From: Paramecium octaurelia
Lineage: Eukaryota; Ciliophora; Oligohymenophorea; Peniculida; Parameciidae
Direction of reading: 5' to 3'
NCBI GenBank assembly: GCA_905182995.1
Contig: CAJJDP010000158.1
Location: forward strand, 62,001 to 126,000
Length of the DNA: 64,000 bases
Below the pieces are notes generated by a model. That model was not told the DNA's origin, made no database searches, and saw nothing but the letters and a program-made list of their open reading frames with translations. Position numbers and translations under genes: made by a program. Below, piece by piece: positions 48,543 to 60,319 of the stretch (positions are counted from its first letter, which is position 1; the number at the start of each line of letters is the position of its first letter).

Positions 48543-49958
48543 TCAGCCTCCTTTACACACTGCTCTTGGTATGAACAGTTCTGACAATCCCTTGCCTGAG
48601 TTCCTAAAAATTTAAGTAACCACAAAGACTATTAACATGACAGCCTAAAAATAAAGTCCAAGATGCAATGCAAACAGAGGTTTAACATATTACTACACCT
48701 TTGGTTTGACTAGCTTTTATCCAATGATAGACAAAAAGAAGATAGCAACCACTCCGGACACATCATGAATCATTCCAGTTGCCAATGATATAATTGTACT
48801 TGATAATGTAACCGAAAACATGATTATGGGGAGTGTCATTGTGACCTCTGCAGTACTTACTTCAACTCTCTTTAATTTTGTTAAAAGAATGATCACTACA
48901 ATTTAAGCAGCTGCTCCCACTGAACCTAATAGAAATCCAAAAATGTAGGATGAAACAAACAATTACATTAACAATATGAAATCAAATGTCTTTGTAATTA
49001 AAGCAAGGAAAAAGAATAAGGTCACATTGCAAGTTACTTGCAATTAATTTCTATGCCAAACTTAAATCATAAAATTTTTAAATGCATCTACATCGCATAC
49101 ATGCATCTCAGTAGTCTTGAACAATAATCCAACATTAATCAGAATTGTCAGAGCGTAAAAAAATACTTTTAATTTTGGAATTGATCTTGTAACTAACTTC
49201 TTATGAATCTACTCTCTAATTTCTTTGTTCTAATTCAAAAAGTCCTTAGCCTTTATCTTGTGTTCATCGATTGTCAAATTCATTTCCAGCATTTCTTAAG
49301 GGAGTATCTTAATAAAAGATTCTCTTTAAAGAGAGCTTTAAATCTGTGAAAAGAATTGCTCCACATTTATCAGTATTCCATCACCAACATTGATAAAATC
49401 ATCTTCGAATTCCTTTAATTGCTCTTTTGTTGCCATTGACTCTAACTATCTCACTTATTTTGTCTTTTTATAAGTTGTCATCATCAATATTAATAAGGAA
49501 AATAGCGTGATTACAATAGTGAAAAAGGTTGGGATATAATCTCTAAAAATAGATTTACAAATCACTTTACTTTGAATGCAATCCTATTGTGCATCCTGAT
49601 ATCATCATTGGGCCCAGTAATAATACCAAATTTTCATTTACTGCTGGTTAATTAGGCTATTTTCTTTTCTTCAGATTCTCAATCGAAGTAAGAAAATATT
49701 ATGCCAATTACATAGGTTGATTCATTAATGAAGCATCCTTTAATTAAATTGTTATAATACTTTCTTTCCGTAGTTGAACACCAGCAACAAAATGAAAATC
49801 TAGAACCCCTATGCTCCTAGCCCAATTGAATTGAATACTCCTATCGATATGGGGATGACGAGTGATCCCCATAAAGATAAGGCATTTATTTAATTAAATT
49901 GAAAATGTTAGCAGAAGTTTGATGCAACTTCGTGATAAAATCTTCCGCACTATGCCAT
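48543..49958 (-). CDS. Polytopic membrane protein, unidentified
   Basis: 454 residues, introns of 23 nt (ending AAG) and 28 nt. Around nine hydrophobic segments are visible, including IPTFFTIVITLFSLLILMM, LKVFFYALTILINVGLLF, FVSSYIFGFLLGSVGAAA and LIVFVVTQIF. A charged cytoplasmic loop of about 120 residues lies in the middle (QLESMATKEQLKEFEDDFIN). The Gly/Ala-rich late helices recall transporters or antiporters, but no diagnostic motif is present. The stop lies 43 bp from the start of the PX gene on the same strand. Confidence 0.75.
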
Positions 49959-50251
49959 TTTTTCAAATAAAAAGTATTTATTAAAATGGGAATAATGTAT
50001 ATATTAATCAAAATAATTATACACGTTCATATGCACAAATACATCAATCCAATTACAGCTTCTCCAGTTCTGTGAAGCTCTTTTAAGATTAACTCTACGA
50101 GGATGCTTATAAAACCTTTATTTAGTATTCTTATTTATCATTCAGTTTTTATGGACTAGTAAATCAATCGAAAAATACATCTAATTTACACAATAACAAA
50201 ATTAAATTATCTAGTATTCAAACAGTCCCATACAAACTTACTCATTGTTGA

Positions 50252-51073
50252 TCTCCTTTCTTAAGTAGCATTCTATAGGATCATTTATTTACACTTATAT
50301 ATTATCTCTTAATTGCTTCGTATTTATTGATGAACCTGATTCGCTGAACAGAAAATGACCCAACTCGATCTAATCAAATTTTTATTTTTATATACATCTT
50401 CATTTTGTTTAATTTTAAAAAGATTAAATTGAATTGTAAATGTGTCCTAAGAAACTGCAAATCCAGTTAAAGAACCTAGAAAATCATTAATTGCCAGCAC
50501 CTTTGATTCTCCCAATTGTTTTTATTCATTAAACGCCTTAATTTAAAAATAAGGTGGATTGTTTTTATTGTTCCCAGTCTTTGAAAACAATCTCAATTAC
50601 AATGGAATTATGAATAGGAATTTGTTTTGCATTCCAACCTCCTTCAGAAAATTCAAGTTTTAATACCTAGAACCTTCGAATCCTTTGCCTAAGACACTTT
50701 ATAATTAATAAGATATTGCATCTAAATTTAATTGCATTTTTGATTAATGAAATTTCTACATATTTTTAAGATCAGATTTATGGTTCTAATAATCTAAATA
50801 GTGCTTTTAAGAATTGATGACTGACGGAAGAGTGTGAATTCTAATCGCCAGGCTTTTATTTTGATTATTTATTGTATTCAAGTGCATATTCACCCTAAAG
50901 CTTCTATTAATAGAACGAGTTGTTGATTATGCATTGTTTATTGACTTATTGTTGTTATTTAATAACTTTAACATCAAATGTTTATCAATTCTAGATTTTT
51001 CTATATTTTATTCCTGAATATGAAATTGTTTTGTCAGTTTCATTTACTCATGTTTATGCTTCAATGTTTACAT
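50252..51073 (-). CDS. Unidentified protein, C2-like region with two frame breaks
   Basis: From ATG 51073 (or 51043) to TGA 50252, ending IIYKMLLKKGDQQ after a 22-nt intron. A Lys/Asn-rich N-terminal half leads to a beta-rich domain (VLKLEFSEGGWNAKQIPIHN, VIEIVFKDWE, PPYFQIKAFNEQKQLGESK). This could be a C2-type fold. To read it, one base is missing near 50665 and one A is extra in an A-run near 50558. No introns explain these, so the gene is either decayed or affected by sequence errors. Confidence 0.45.
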
Positions 51074-51676
51074 AATGCGGTCAGATTTCAATTGCAAAGG
51101 CTAGAAGTATAAATTTTAAATAGTACTTATGAAAGGATTTCCTTGAGCTTATTCTTATGAAATTATAATTATCTCTCTTAATTCTTTTCATGTATAACAT
51201 CTTTGATTAAATAAGTACTTTTCATGTAAATGTTATCAAAAAATAAATCAAAAAATATTAATTATTCATAGAATATATCATTTATGAGTATTACTAAAAT
51301 ATAGAATTTGAAGTTATCTAATTTAGAATTCTAAACTTGATAGTTTACTCAAATACTAATTAATTTCACTTAATTTTTTATAAAAAGAGGATCAAAACTT
51401 CTTTTAGAAATAAGAGAAAGTAATTCAGGGATTAATATTATAAATGATGTTGGCATCAGGTTACTTAACATAATTAATATGTAATTATTTTTTTATGAAA
51501 ATTGAAATGGAAGTTATTGTGAAGCTATCTCTCAATAATATAAATCCAATAGAAGAGTCTGATTGATTTGATCTAATAATCAAATTAGAATCATCAAGTT
51601 CTATTATCATTTTAATGGAGACGATCTAGCATAATTATGAAATATAAATAAATGATTGTGTATAACAAATTAAAAA
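51074..51676. other. AT-rich intergenic region
   Basis: About 600 bp with no supported coding or repeat feature. Confidence 0.5.
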
Positions 51677-54600
51677 TCATTGAATAATATGTTTAATTTA
51701 ATTAAGTTTATTTAATTTAATATTTAGTGACAGTATTCTCTTAATATTTATCATCAACAATATTTTTAGAATTAAGTTGATAAATAAAATAATAAAGGCA
51801 AGTGGGATCATCTTTCTTGTCATTACAATAATATGAACTATTAGATTGAAAATTGATAATGTATTGAAGATTGAATGAGCTTTTGCAATACCATATGATT
51901 GAGTAGTCATCCAAACACATCCCAAAATTGGACTAATCAAAATACTTAAAGGATAAGGAAAACTTATCAACAAGATTTATTCTAAATAAAGATCCTCTGC
52001 CTAGAGCCCTTATTAAATTAATAAAGGCAAAAATATCTAAAATAATCTAATATTTTACTGCATCCATAATTGATAACAATAATTGAACATAAATTTTTGT
52101 CTTCTACCCAACAGTTGGAACTTGATGAGATAGGAATAGGTATCGAATTTTACCAAAGATTTACATTTTAGACTTCCTATTCAAAGATTTTTTCGATTGC
52201 TCTTATTAAATTTCCTAGGATGACTAAACTGAATCCTGCATTCTTTCAATGTACTAATTTTTAAGATCTTCAAGGTTTTGAAGATTATCAAAGCTCTCTT
52301 TGTCCTCTTCAAAAACTTGGAATTGATTTGATTATTCCAAAGAAATTCTTTGATTATCCAACACGTCTTCTATTTCTTCAGGATTGGATTCTGAATCATA
52401 GATGAACAAACCTAATCTCAAATTTTTATTTTTAGCGCCTTCTATAAATTTAATAAATTCTTAGGATTCATAATTCTCCAAAATAGTAAATTCATCATCT
52501 ATAATAATTATGATATTGATTGTAATTAAGAAATCTGAAAAGAATTTAACATTCTAATTATTGCAAAAGACAATTAACTATTATACATTTTATGTAAAGT
52601 CATTACTATCGACATCAATAGCTCTGGCATATCTATTAAATTTAATAATGAAGTTATTTAACTTTTAACTATTTTCCATTCTTTTTTTGTGTGTAACCAG
52701 GTTGTCCAGAATTTTATTTCTATCTTCATGAATCTCTTTATTTCTATTAATGGAGAAATAGAGACAAGATAGAAAAGGATTGCTTTCGCATAAATAAAAG
52801 GGCTTCAGAAAGTTACCTTCCCCTGAAACCAGAATATAGTATGGACAAGCTAGAAAGAAGTACTTTAAATCACTTATCTTGTAATTGAAAATATCAAAGT
52901 AGAGCAGAGTGTAATCAGCGGATTTAGATATTTTGATTTTAATGAATTGATCATCCATTAGCTTCATGATATTCGATTAATGAAAGTATTCGATTATTTT
53001 CAGATATTTCTTTTTTTTTGTATAAGTTAAAATCACCCAATACAATGGGTAATATAGGATGGAGACAATAAGCAATATGATCTTTTCTTGCTTTTTCCAT
53101 TCAGCCAGCTTATTGATTTTGTTTGCAAATCTTTTATACTCCTCAAGATCCATGAGATATTCAATACCAGATTCAGGATGAGATGGCAATTTCCATGGGT
53201 TTTCAGGAGAATTATTTCCGAGCAATGTAATCCTATGAACATGATACATGAGATCAATCAATTAGAAATTAGTGTTTTTCAACAATTCATCAGTCAATAA
53301 ATGATCTATAGTCATATATCTTGTGGCTGATTCAAAGTCGAAAGGTAATTTCTCATATTTGATTTCCTGCATTCTATACATTCTTCTAATAACATATCCG
53401 ATTGTAACAAATATCAATAGTATGAGATACAGAATCAGATTCATTAGACTGGACATTATATTTGAGATGAATGTAATTGGATCGCAGTGGAACTCATTGC
53501 AGACTTTCTCATTGCAAAATGGCCAATCAATATAGGATTATCCAAAAAGGACTCCAGGGCATTTGAAACAGTGTCCTCGTTTTGCAAAGGATATAGAATT
53601 ACTTGGACATTCAACGCATTAAAACTTATGGAGATGAAATCCATCTTCACAAGGGAAAAATTATATTGTACCATTTTAAGCTTATTAATCCTATCTTATT
53701 CCTGACCTAACATCTATTTTGAGTTTGGAAGTAATTGATAATTCTCCTTACACTATAACAATTCCTCCTCCTCCTTCACCTACTTTGTTAGAAGCATCTG
53801 AATTTCCTCCTTTGGCTTAGATGACGCCATTCCCGTCTATATATTTAGCTTGTATTTGAATTGCTCCTCCTCCCCCACCTCCAAACTAATTTTACAGATC
53901 AATGAATTATCCATCCACTCCATTACATAACAATTAACCATTTATTGAAATCGAGTTAAGTGATTACAGTAGAATTATCCCTCCTCCACTACCAATGGAT
54001 ATTGTTCCAGCACCTCCACTTCCACTTCTTAGATAATTAGGGTGGTTATAAGGATGAGACTTTATGAATTACTTTGAAGTCTTCTCTAGAGCTTAACATG
54101 ATTTATTCTGGCTTCCTCTTCCTCCCAGGCCGGCTGATGATCCCCCTCCACTTAAACAGACCAATCCTTCGATTGTAAACGTAGGAGCCTTTCCTACTCC
54201 TTGATTAGTATAACAATCAAAAGGAGACTTAATAACTCCGTCTACTATTGTGTTGTTGGAGTATAGTATTATTGTAGAAGCAATAATCTAAGACTTAGAG
54301 TCAATTGTAACATTATCTTATGAAACTATCTTAAGATTTGATGTCAATTCTAAGTCTTTATTCATATTGCATTTAGGATTTAAGCTTGTAATAGAACTAT
54401 TTGAAATTTGGATCTGGCCAATATGAGATATCAACGTTAATTAATCAATATTTATCAAGGCATCTTTGATTATAATATCTGTTTCTGATTCTATGATTAG
54501 TTCTGTATGATTCAACTATTACTCAAGATTCCCTTGTAGTGAAATGCTTCCCTTCGATTAAAATCTATATTGACTAGTGTTGGGATTGATTAAATTGATA

Positions 54601-54899
54601 TTATGAAATTCAATGTAATCAGAATCTATTTTTGTGATCTCGCAATTTGTTATGTTTGATCTTTTAAAATGTACTTCTTGAACATTCAAAATCAAGTAAT
54701 TCTTTTAGCAAACGAAGTTACTAGAAGTTAAATAAACATTTTAGCATGATTCCGGTATATAATAGATGTTTTGATCAAAATAAGTGCAATTGGTAATCTA
54801 AAGTTCTGTAATTGGATTCCCACCCTTCTCTTGACTATTTATTAATCCCAAAAATGCAAGAAGAAATAATTCAATGAATTAAGCCTTTTGCTTATACAT
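51677..54899 (-). CDS. Large membrane protein with Gly-rich extracellular domain
   Basis: 1,066 residues and one 22-nt intron near the 3' end. A signal peptide (FIELFLLAFLGLINSQ) starts an ectodomain of repeated beta strands with Thr/Asn/Ser/Ile ladders, suggesting a beta-helix. Gly clusters follow (LSGGGSSAGLGGRGS, GGGGGGAIQIQAKYIDG, VGEGGGGIVIVQGEL). Then comes an EGF-like Cys-rich module (CEDGFHLHKFQCVECPSNS, CFKCPG, CNEKVCNEFHCD). TM segments include LILYLILLIFVTIGYVI and IILLIVSILYYPLYWVIL, and several more lie at the C-terminus. Large surface proteins of this style are common in ciliates; ligand and role unknown. Confidence 0.85.
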
Positions 54900-54981
54900 A
54901 TAATGAATAAATTATAACTAATTAAATTCCAAGAATACAATAATTTATTTTCTTAAATATATTGGAAATAAATCGCCTTTG

Positions 54982-56152
54982 TCAATTTTTAATAAACTTT
55001 TTGTAAGCTTCCGCATTCCTTTTAAGAATGTTAGAAACAGGACCCAGCAATCTAATGAACGAATTATTATCAAGATAGACCACATTACAATCAGTCTATA
55101 GTTGATATAATATTTTACTTCAGCTTTTACAGTAGCCTATCTTGGAACTTTGTGAATCAATGCCAATTCTCCGAAATAATCACCTGCCTTATATCTTAAA
55201 ACCTCCTCCTATGTCCCATTCACTTCCCGATAGGCTATCAGATTCCCCTCCGCCACCATATAGAATTTGTCTCCTTCTTCTCCCTCCTTAATTATGATGT
55301 CTCCTGTCCCATAATGTGCCTCCTTTAACCCATCGCAAATTTGAGTCTTCTCATAGGCATCCATCGAATACAACAATTCAACCTTTGACAAGACTTCCTC
55401 ATATTATTCTCTTTTTTTGATGGTTGCATCTTTCACTATGTTATTAAACGTGCCTCTATCCAGAGCAAAGAGAACTGCATCATTTTTGGCTTAAATAGAA
55501 GCAGCCCTTGGAGCATTGTATAATAGAGCCAATTCTCCGAACATATCCCCAGCCGAATATTCCTTTAAAAATTTTGGCTCGGTATCCTAAGGGTGCATCT
55601 TTCGATAGCAACTCAATTCGCCAGAGAAAACGATATATAGTTCATTGCCATCATCCCCTTACCTTATTATCCAGTCATCCTATCCGAAATGCTTCTCCTC
55701 CATTGCGTCTACAACTATTTTCTTTTCATTTTCTCCAAGCGCTTAAAACATGAACACTTTCATAAGCTTTTCCAATATTCTCTCCTTTTATTCTTCTGTT
55801 TTTTCGATCACTCTGGGCTAAAAATTCTCTTTCTTGTTATGTATACCAAACACCTCAGCACTTACAGAACTTCTGAAAGCCTTTGGATTTCCAGGAGGCT
55901 AAGGTAATTCATCAATATCCTCGAATGCATCTTCATCAGAAGATACGTTATATTCAACAATCAAACTTTCCCTTTGATGTTTGCTTAATCTTATTAATTG
56001 CAAGTATTCAATCATCCAATCGACCTGTTATTAAGATTGATATATTTTCATACGTAATTGTCTGGTTGATGCTTGAAAAGCTCATATACCATTTTTTATA
56101 TGACTTAATTCACTTTTTCTTTATACTTCGCCAACTTCTCTTTATTATTCAT
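54982..56152 (-). CDS. cAMP-dependent protein kinase regulatory subunit
   Basis: 372 residues, introns of 29 and 23 nt. The N-terminal helix pair resembles the RII docking/dimerisation domain (VYELFKHQPDNYVDWMIEYLQ). A linker follows, then two tandem cyclic-nucleotide-binding domains. Their phosphate-binding cassettes are FGELALLYNAPRAA and FGELALIHKVPRQA, each with Glu and Arg for cAMP. Around the linker no clear RRxS/T site is seen. R subunits hold PKA catalytic subunits inactive until cAMP binds; PKA affects ciliary beating in Paramecium. cGMP specificity is possible but lacks the usual Thr in the cassettes. Confidence 0.93.
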
Positions 56153-56471
56153 ATTTATTAAAATTTTGTATATGTAACTGTTCCTCCAAGAAATTAATTC
56201 TTACCAAACTATAGTCCGATCTCATTATTAGTTATTGTTACATTCGAATGCCGCTTGCTTGAGGATTAAACTTTCGATACAAATTCTTAGTAGTCATGAA
56301 TTTAGCTTTAATAATAGCCTTATTTCAATAGATCATTGTGTTTTTAGTATCAATATATATTGAAGTTATAAAAATTAAGAAGAAAATTCCACCTTAAACA
56401 AGAATCTACATTTAAAATGACTGGATACTTTAAGATCTATTTTTTATGATAATAAATTTCTATAACAAAAA

Positions 56472-57289
56472 TCATAACTAAATTGCTTATTCCAATCTCT
56501 GTTAGTGGTATTTTATTTAAATTTCCATTGGGAAATATATAAATATAGTTAACATGAATAGTCCAAATGCTGATTTGTATTTTCTTTTATTAAAATTAGC
56601 TGCAGCCCAAATGTATGGTATAAAAATAGCCACAGTAGGGGAAATTGCATTCGGATTCTCTTTAATTGTTCTGATTATATTATTGAGAATAATGAACATT
56701 AGAAAGTACACTATCAATCTAAAACAGTCTTATCTTGAAATTATGTTAAACAGACTATTTGGTTTGTTAACGCTTGAATCCCCTGACCAAGAAAATTGAG
56801 CACACAACACCAGCAGATTGATTGAACTGTAGTCAAATAAAGTCTATATGTAACAATAATATTTACACTAATTGATGAGCTGCCTGTGAGAGCAATATCT
56901 CCAAAAATAAGTAAAGCATTCGTTGTAATAAACAAACTTAGCATGCTTTGTATTCCCTTCTCACTTAGAAGATAATATAGCATGCATTCAATCACCCAAA
57001 TTGTAATCAAACTTATCATCGTCAACATGCTAATCACCGAAAAAAATTCCAAGTAATTAATAAAATAGGTCACTATTGGAACTAGTCCTAATATAGGAAA
57101 AGCCAATTCCACCACGATTCTAAAAGAATTTTTACTCGTCTTTGGAAGTTACTCAAAAGTATTTAAAAAAAAACCCAAGAAATTCAAGAATCCTATTACG
57201 ATGCAATAGTAGATAAATCTTTCTTTATTCTATTCTACATCCAAATTTTTATAGTACACGTAAAGCAAAGCTGTTACCTAGCTTAACAT
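56472..57289 (-). CDS. Polytopic membrane protein, 5' end incomplete
   Basis: From ATG 57289 to TGA 56472 with a 23-nt intron (CAG end) gives 264 residues and about six hydrophobic segments (FIYYCIVIGFLNFLGFF, LAFPILGLVPIVTYFI, FSVISMLTMISLITIWVIE, MIVYFLMFIILNNII-like). Coding character continues upstream of 57289 to about 57430, where a TGA blocks it, so one or more 5' exons are missing from my model. No transporter or receptor motif is recognised. Confidence 0.55.
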
Positions 57290-57786
57290 TATTTTTGTTA
57301 TGATAAATATTGTATTAAAAATTATTCTTTTATATTTAACAAAGAAGTACCGATTAATTATGATAGTAATAGAATTAAAAATATCTTTCCAAATTTAATC
57401 AGAGAAACTATTCAAATCAATCTGGGAAATCCATATAAATTGAAATCAATCACTCTAGTCTAGTTCTATGGAATTCAATCATCACTCAAATTTTAATAGC
57501 TCCATTATTTCTATAATTCCTTGAATCAGATGGAGGAACCCAATTTAACAATAAAAGGATTATCTATTACTCAGATTCGAAATCTAAATCACTATTATAA
57601 TCACATAAATCTTAATTAATATATTAGTTATTATTATAATGACTAATTTTATATTATTTAATTTAAAATTGATTGACCAACATAATGATCTTCGAACTGA
57701 TCTATTATATAAAATTATTATATAAGTATAAAAATAGCTCTGAAATATAGCAATAATAATTTCATTTAAAATAATAAAATATAATT
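57290..57786. other. Spacer, possibly holding missed 5' exons
   Basis: Very AT-rich. On the minus strand 57290-57430 looks coding and is probably part of the preceding membrane protein. A short minus-strand frame reading WVPPSDSRNYRNNGAIKI near 57500 could be an exon, but I could not join it. Confidence 0.4.
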
Positions 57787-59538
57787 TCATATTTATGAAT
57801 TATTTAGTATTCTAGTAACGCTAAGCCTATTATTATTAAAGACATTAGACTTATCAATATTTTAATATTGTTAAGGACTGTATAAATTCTTACTATAGTT
57901 CTGCTAGTCTTCAATTTGACTTTAACTAATATATTTGCTTTAATGTTAATTATGATCTTAAGAGGAATTTAGGGACGACTAAGTTTAATTACTAGATAAA
58001 ATTACTTATTTTGTCATATCGCTGTACCCTTATGGGATATACCGCTTTCTCTCAAGAAAATCATTCTAAAAAAATGTCTTCAACTCCTCATTAGGATTAA
58101 ACATTGAAAATGTACTGCTAACTGAACTTCTATTAAAATCATTTGATCTTTTGAAGTCACTCTCTTATTATTTGCCAACACTCTATGGTCTTGCTTAATA
58201 TTTTAATTTAGGAGAGTATTGATTTGGCATCTGCACCTTATATTTGCTGTTATTTGGCATGTTATCTTGTAGATGGGGATTTGCTAGAAAATTGCTTACT
58301 CTATTTGAATTTGTCATTGAGACAGAACCTTAAAATTGGTGTAATTGATTTAGACCTTGACATTTAGATTCTGAATCTAATTACGGGGAGATCTATTGAT
58401 GCTATTATTGCTTATAAAAGCTATTGTTAGAAAAGGTTCTTTTATTCACTGAATCACCAATTTCTTAATTTTTTGTTTGGCTTTGCTCAGATTGTATCTC
58501 TTCTTAAATCTTCCTCATCTTATCGGAAGAATTGATAAATGACCTTCTTTCACTTGCAACATCTATCATATGCTATTTGTAAATCTTCTTATCTTAATCA
58601 AGTAAAGCTTTGATCTTAGATACAGCTTGATTATTTTATTGAGCTTTTTGCTATCGGTAGGATCCTCTTCCCTTTGATGAAGCTGAATGACTACTTTGAT
58701 GTTTTACTAAAGTAAAACTCTCTTCCTGTACTGTTTCTAAATTTTTTTTTGAATTCTGCTTTTGTTGATATTTAAATTTTGGAGATTTACTAGGGGATCT
58801 TGATTAACTATTTGGAGATTTTTAAGGTGGAACTAAATGCTTCTGGCTTGACTAAGGTTATGCAAAGGTTTAATTTGTATTATGAGATTAATGATCACTT
58901 AATTTTGCATTTGATTATGATGACACTTAGGATTGCTAGAGTTATTATAGCTAAGGTTATTGCAATTAGTTAAATGTTTATTATTAGAAGATGCTAGATT
59001 ATTATTATTGTTGTTATTATTATTATTATTGTTGTTGTTATTATAATTGTTATTGCTGTTATTATTGTAATTGTTATTAATATTATGATAACTAACTATT
59101 TTAGAGATTTGAATATTATAGAATTTATGGGATATGATGTTCTCTGACAGGAACGCTATCAGTATCTTCGTACATTTGATGTTCCTCTGTATCTACTCGC
59201 TAATATTCAATCTAATTATTTTTTTTGAAAAGATGATCCTAATACACCTTGTTGGGTTTTGGAGGTTTTTCTTTGATCAAGTTGTCTCTCATTATAGATT
59301 TTATCTCCGTGTCATCCAAATGATGTTTAGAAATAGTGATATTGATTTAGTTGATTGTTTATGGAATGGTTTCTGTAATTTTCGGAGTTATTTCTTTGGT
59401 TTTCTTTTAAATCAATTATTGTTATTGTTATTTATATCCAACTGATGCAGACCTTTTTCTGTCATCATATTAAGTAGAGATATTCTGAAGTAATAACCTA
59501 TCATGACTTCTTTGTGTTTATTTTTGACTAAAATACAT
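57787..59538 (-). CDS. Gln-rich low-complexity protein
   Basis: 574 residues with one 27-nt intron. The start at ATG 59538 (MYFSQKQTQRSHDRLLLQ) lies inside the end of the upstream gene. The first 150 residues are polar with basic patches. About residues 155-260 are nearly pure Gln, encoded by mixed CAA/TAA/TAG. The rest is Ser/Gln/Lys-rich with scattered helical segments (VSKIKALLDQDKKIYKQHMIDVA). No folded domain recognised. Such proteins may be disordered scaffolds. Confidence 0.75.
58950..59075. repeat. Trinucleotide (CAA/TAA) array coding poly-Gln
   Basis: On the minus strand CAA, TAA and a few TAG/CAG codons alternate. In the ciliate code all mean Gln, so a pure amino-acid tract is kept by a mixed DNA repeat. 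Confidence 0.85.
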
Positions 59539-59860
59539 GACAACAATTTTACATTATTGAATTATTATATTATATTTACTATGTCAACTTGCTTATTTCA
59601 TCCTTGAGGTGATCGAGCTCTTGTCTCACATCACAATTTTGTTGAGCAAAGTCCAATCTCCCAGTTGTTTATAATTTACCTAGATGATATGTAAATTTAC
59701 TTGAATAATCTATTATTTCTTATATTTTCGGTTTGCCATTAATAAGAAAACCCTTTTTTACAAGCTTATCAAATCCTATAATAAACACACACTTAATCAA
59801 TGTTTCCTATTGTTGATTTGGAAATAGGCTGATTAAAGATTGAACTAGTTATCCTTTCAT
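59501..59860 (-). CDS. Small hypothetical protein, 119 residues
   Basis: ATG 59860 to TGA 59501 without introns. It starts MKGQLVQSLISLFPNQQQET and contains GFDKLVKKGFLINGKPKIQEI and a final coiled-coil-like helix (DVRQELDHLKDEISKL). The last 30 residues are of AT-rich composition and overlap the start of the Gln-rich gene by 38 nt in another frame, so its true end or the neighbour's true start may differ. No family recognised. Confidence 0.55.
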
Positions 59861-60319
59861 TTTTCTTTTGAATTTTCGTTATATAAATTTTATTGTTAAA
59901 TTAAATTCAATATGAAATCAAATTTTCATAATCTAAGCAATCCAAAAATTTGATAGTCTTGATTTTTCTATCACATAAGAGGTTCTTTTGATTGAATTAA
60001 TGTTCCTAATTGTAGCCATTTCATAAAAAGATAGAAAATATATATGACATAAATGAATTATTCAATAATACAATTTTTAAGTTAAAATTAATGAAAATAT
60101 TATGATTATCACTCATGTTTTTTTATGTATCAAAAATAAAGCTTATAATAATAATTTAAATGGAGAAACTAAACAATTCTAATAGAATTTGGAGAGATAT
60201 TTCTTAGAATATATCTTTAATTGAGATAAACTCAATTGGAAATGAGAATAAGATATTGGGGGAAGTAATAATTTCTTGAGATTGATTAGACTATACCTTT
60301 ATATTATATTATTTTGACC
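59861..60319. other. AT-rich intergenic region
   Basis: 460 bp with no gene-like signal. It lies downstream of the LENG8-like gene. Confidence 0.5.

Noticed and set aside
48543-49958. Na+/H+ antiporter identity
   Set aside because: The Gly/Ala-rich helices are suggestive, but no NHE or CPA signature residues could be found.
58950-59075. Regular short repeats that might be a CRISPR-like array
   Set aside because: They are simple trinucleotide codons for poly-Gln, with no spacers, in a eukaryotic gene.
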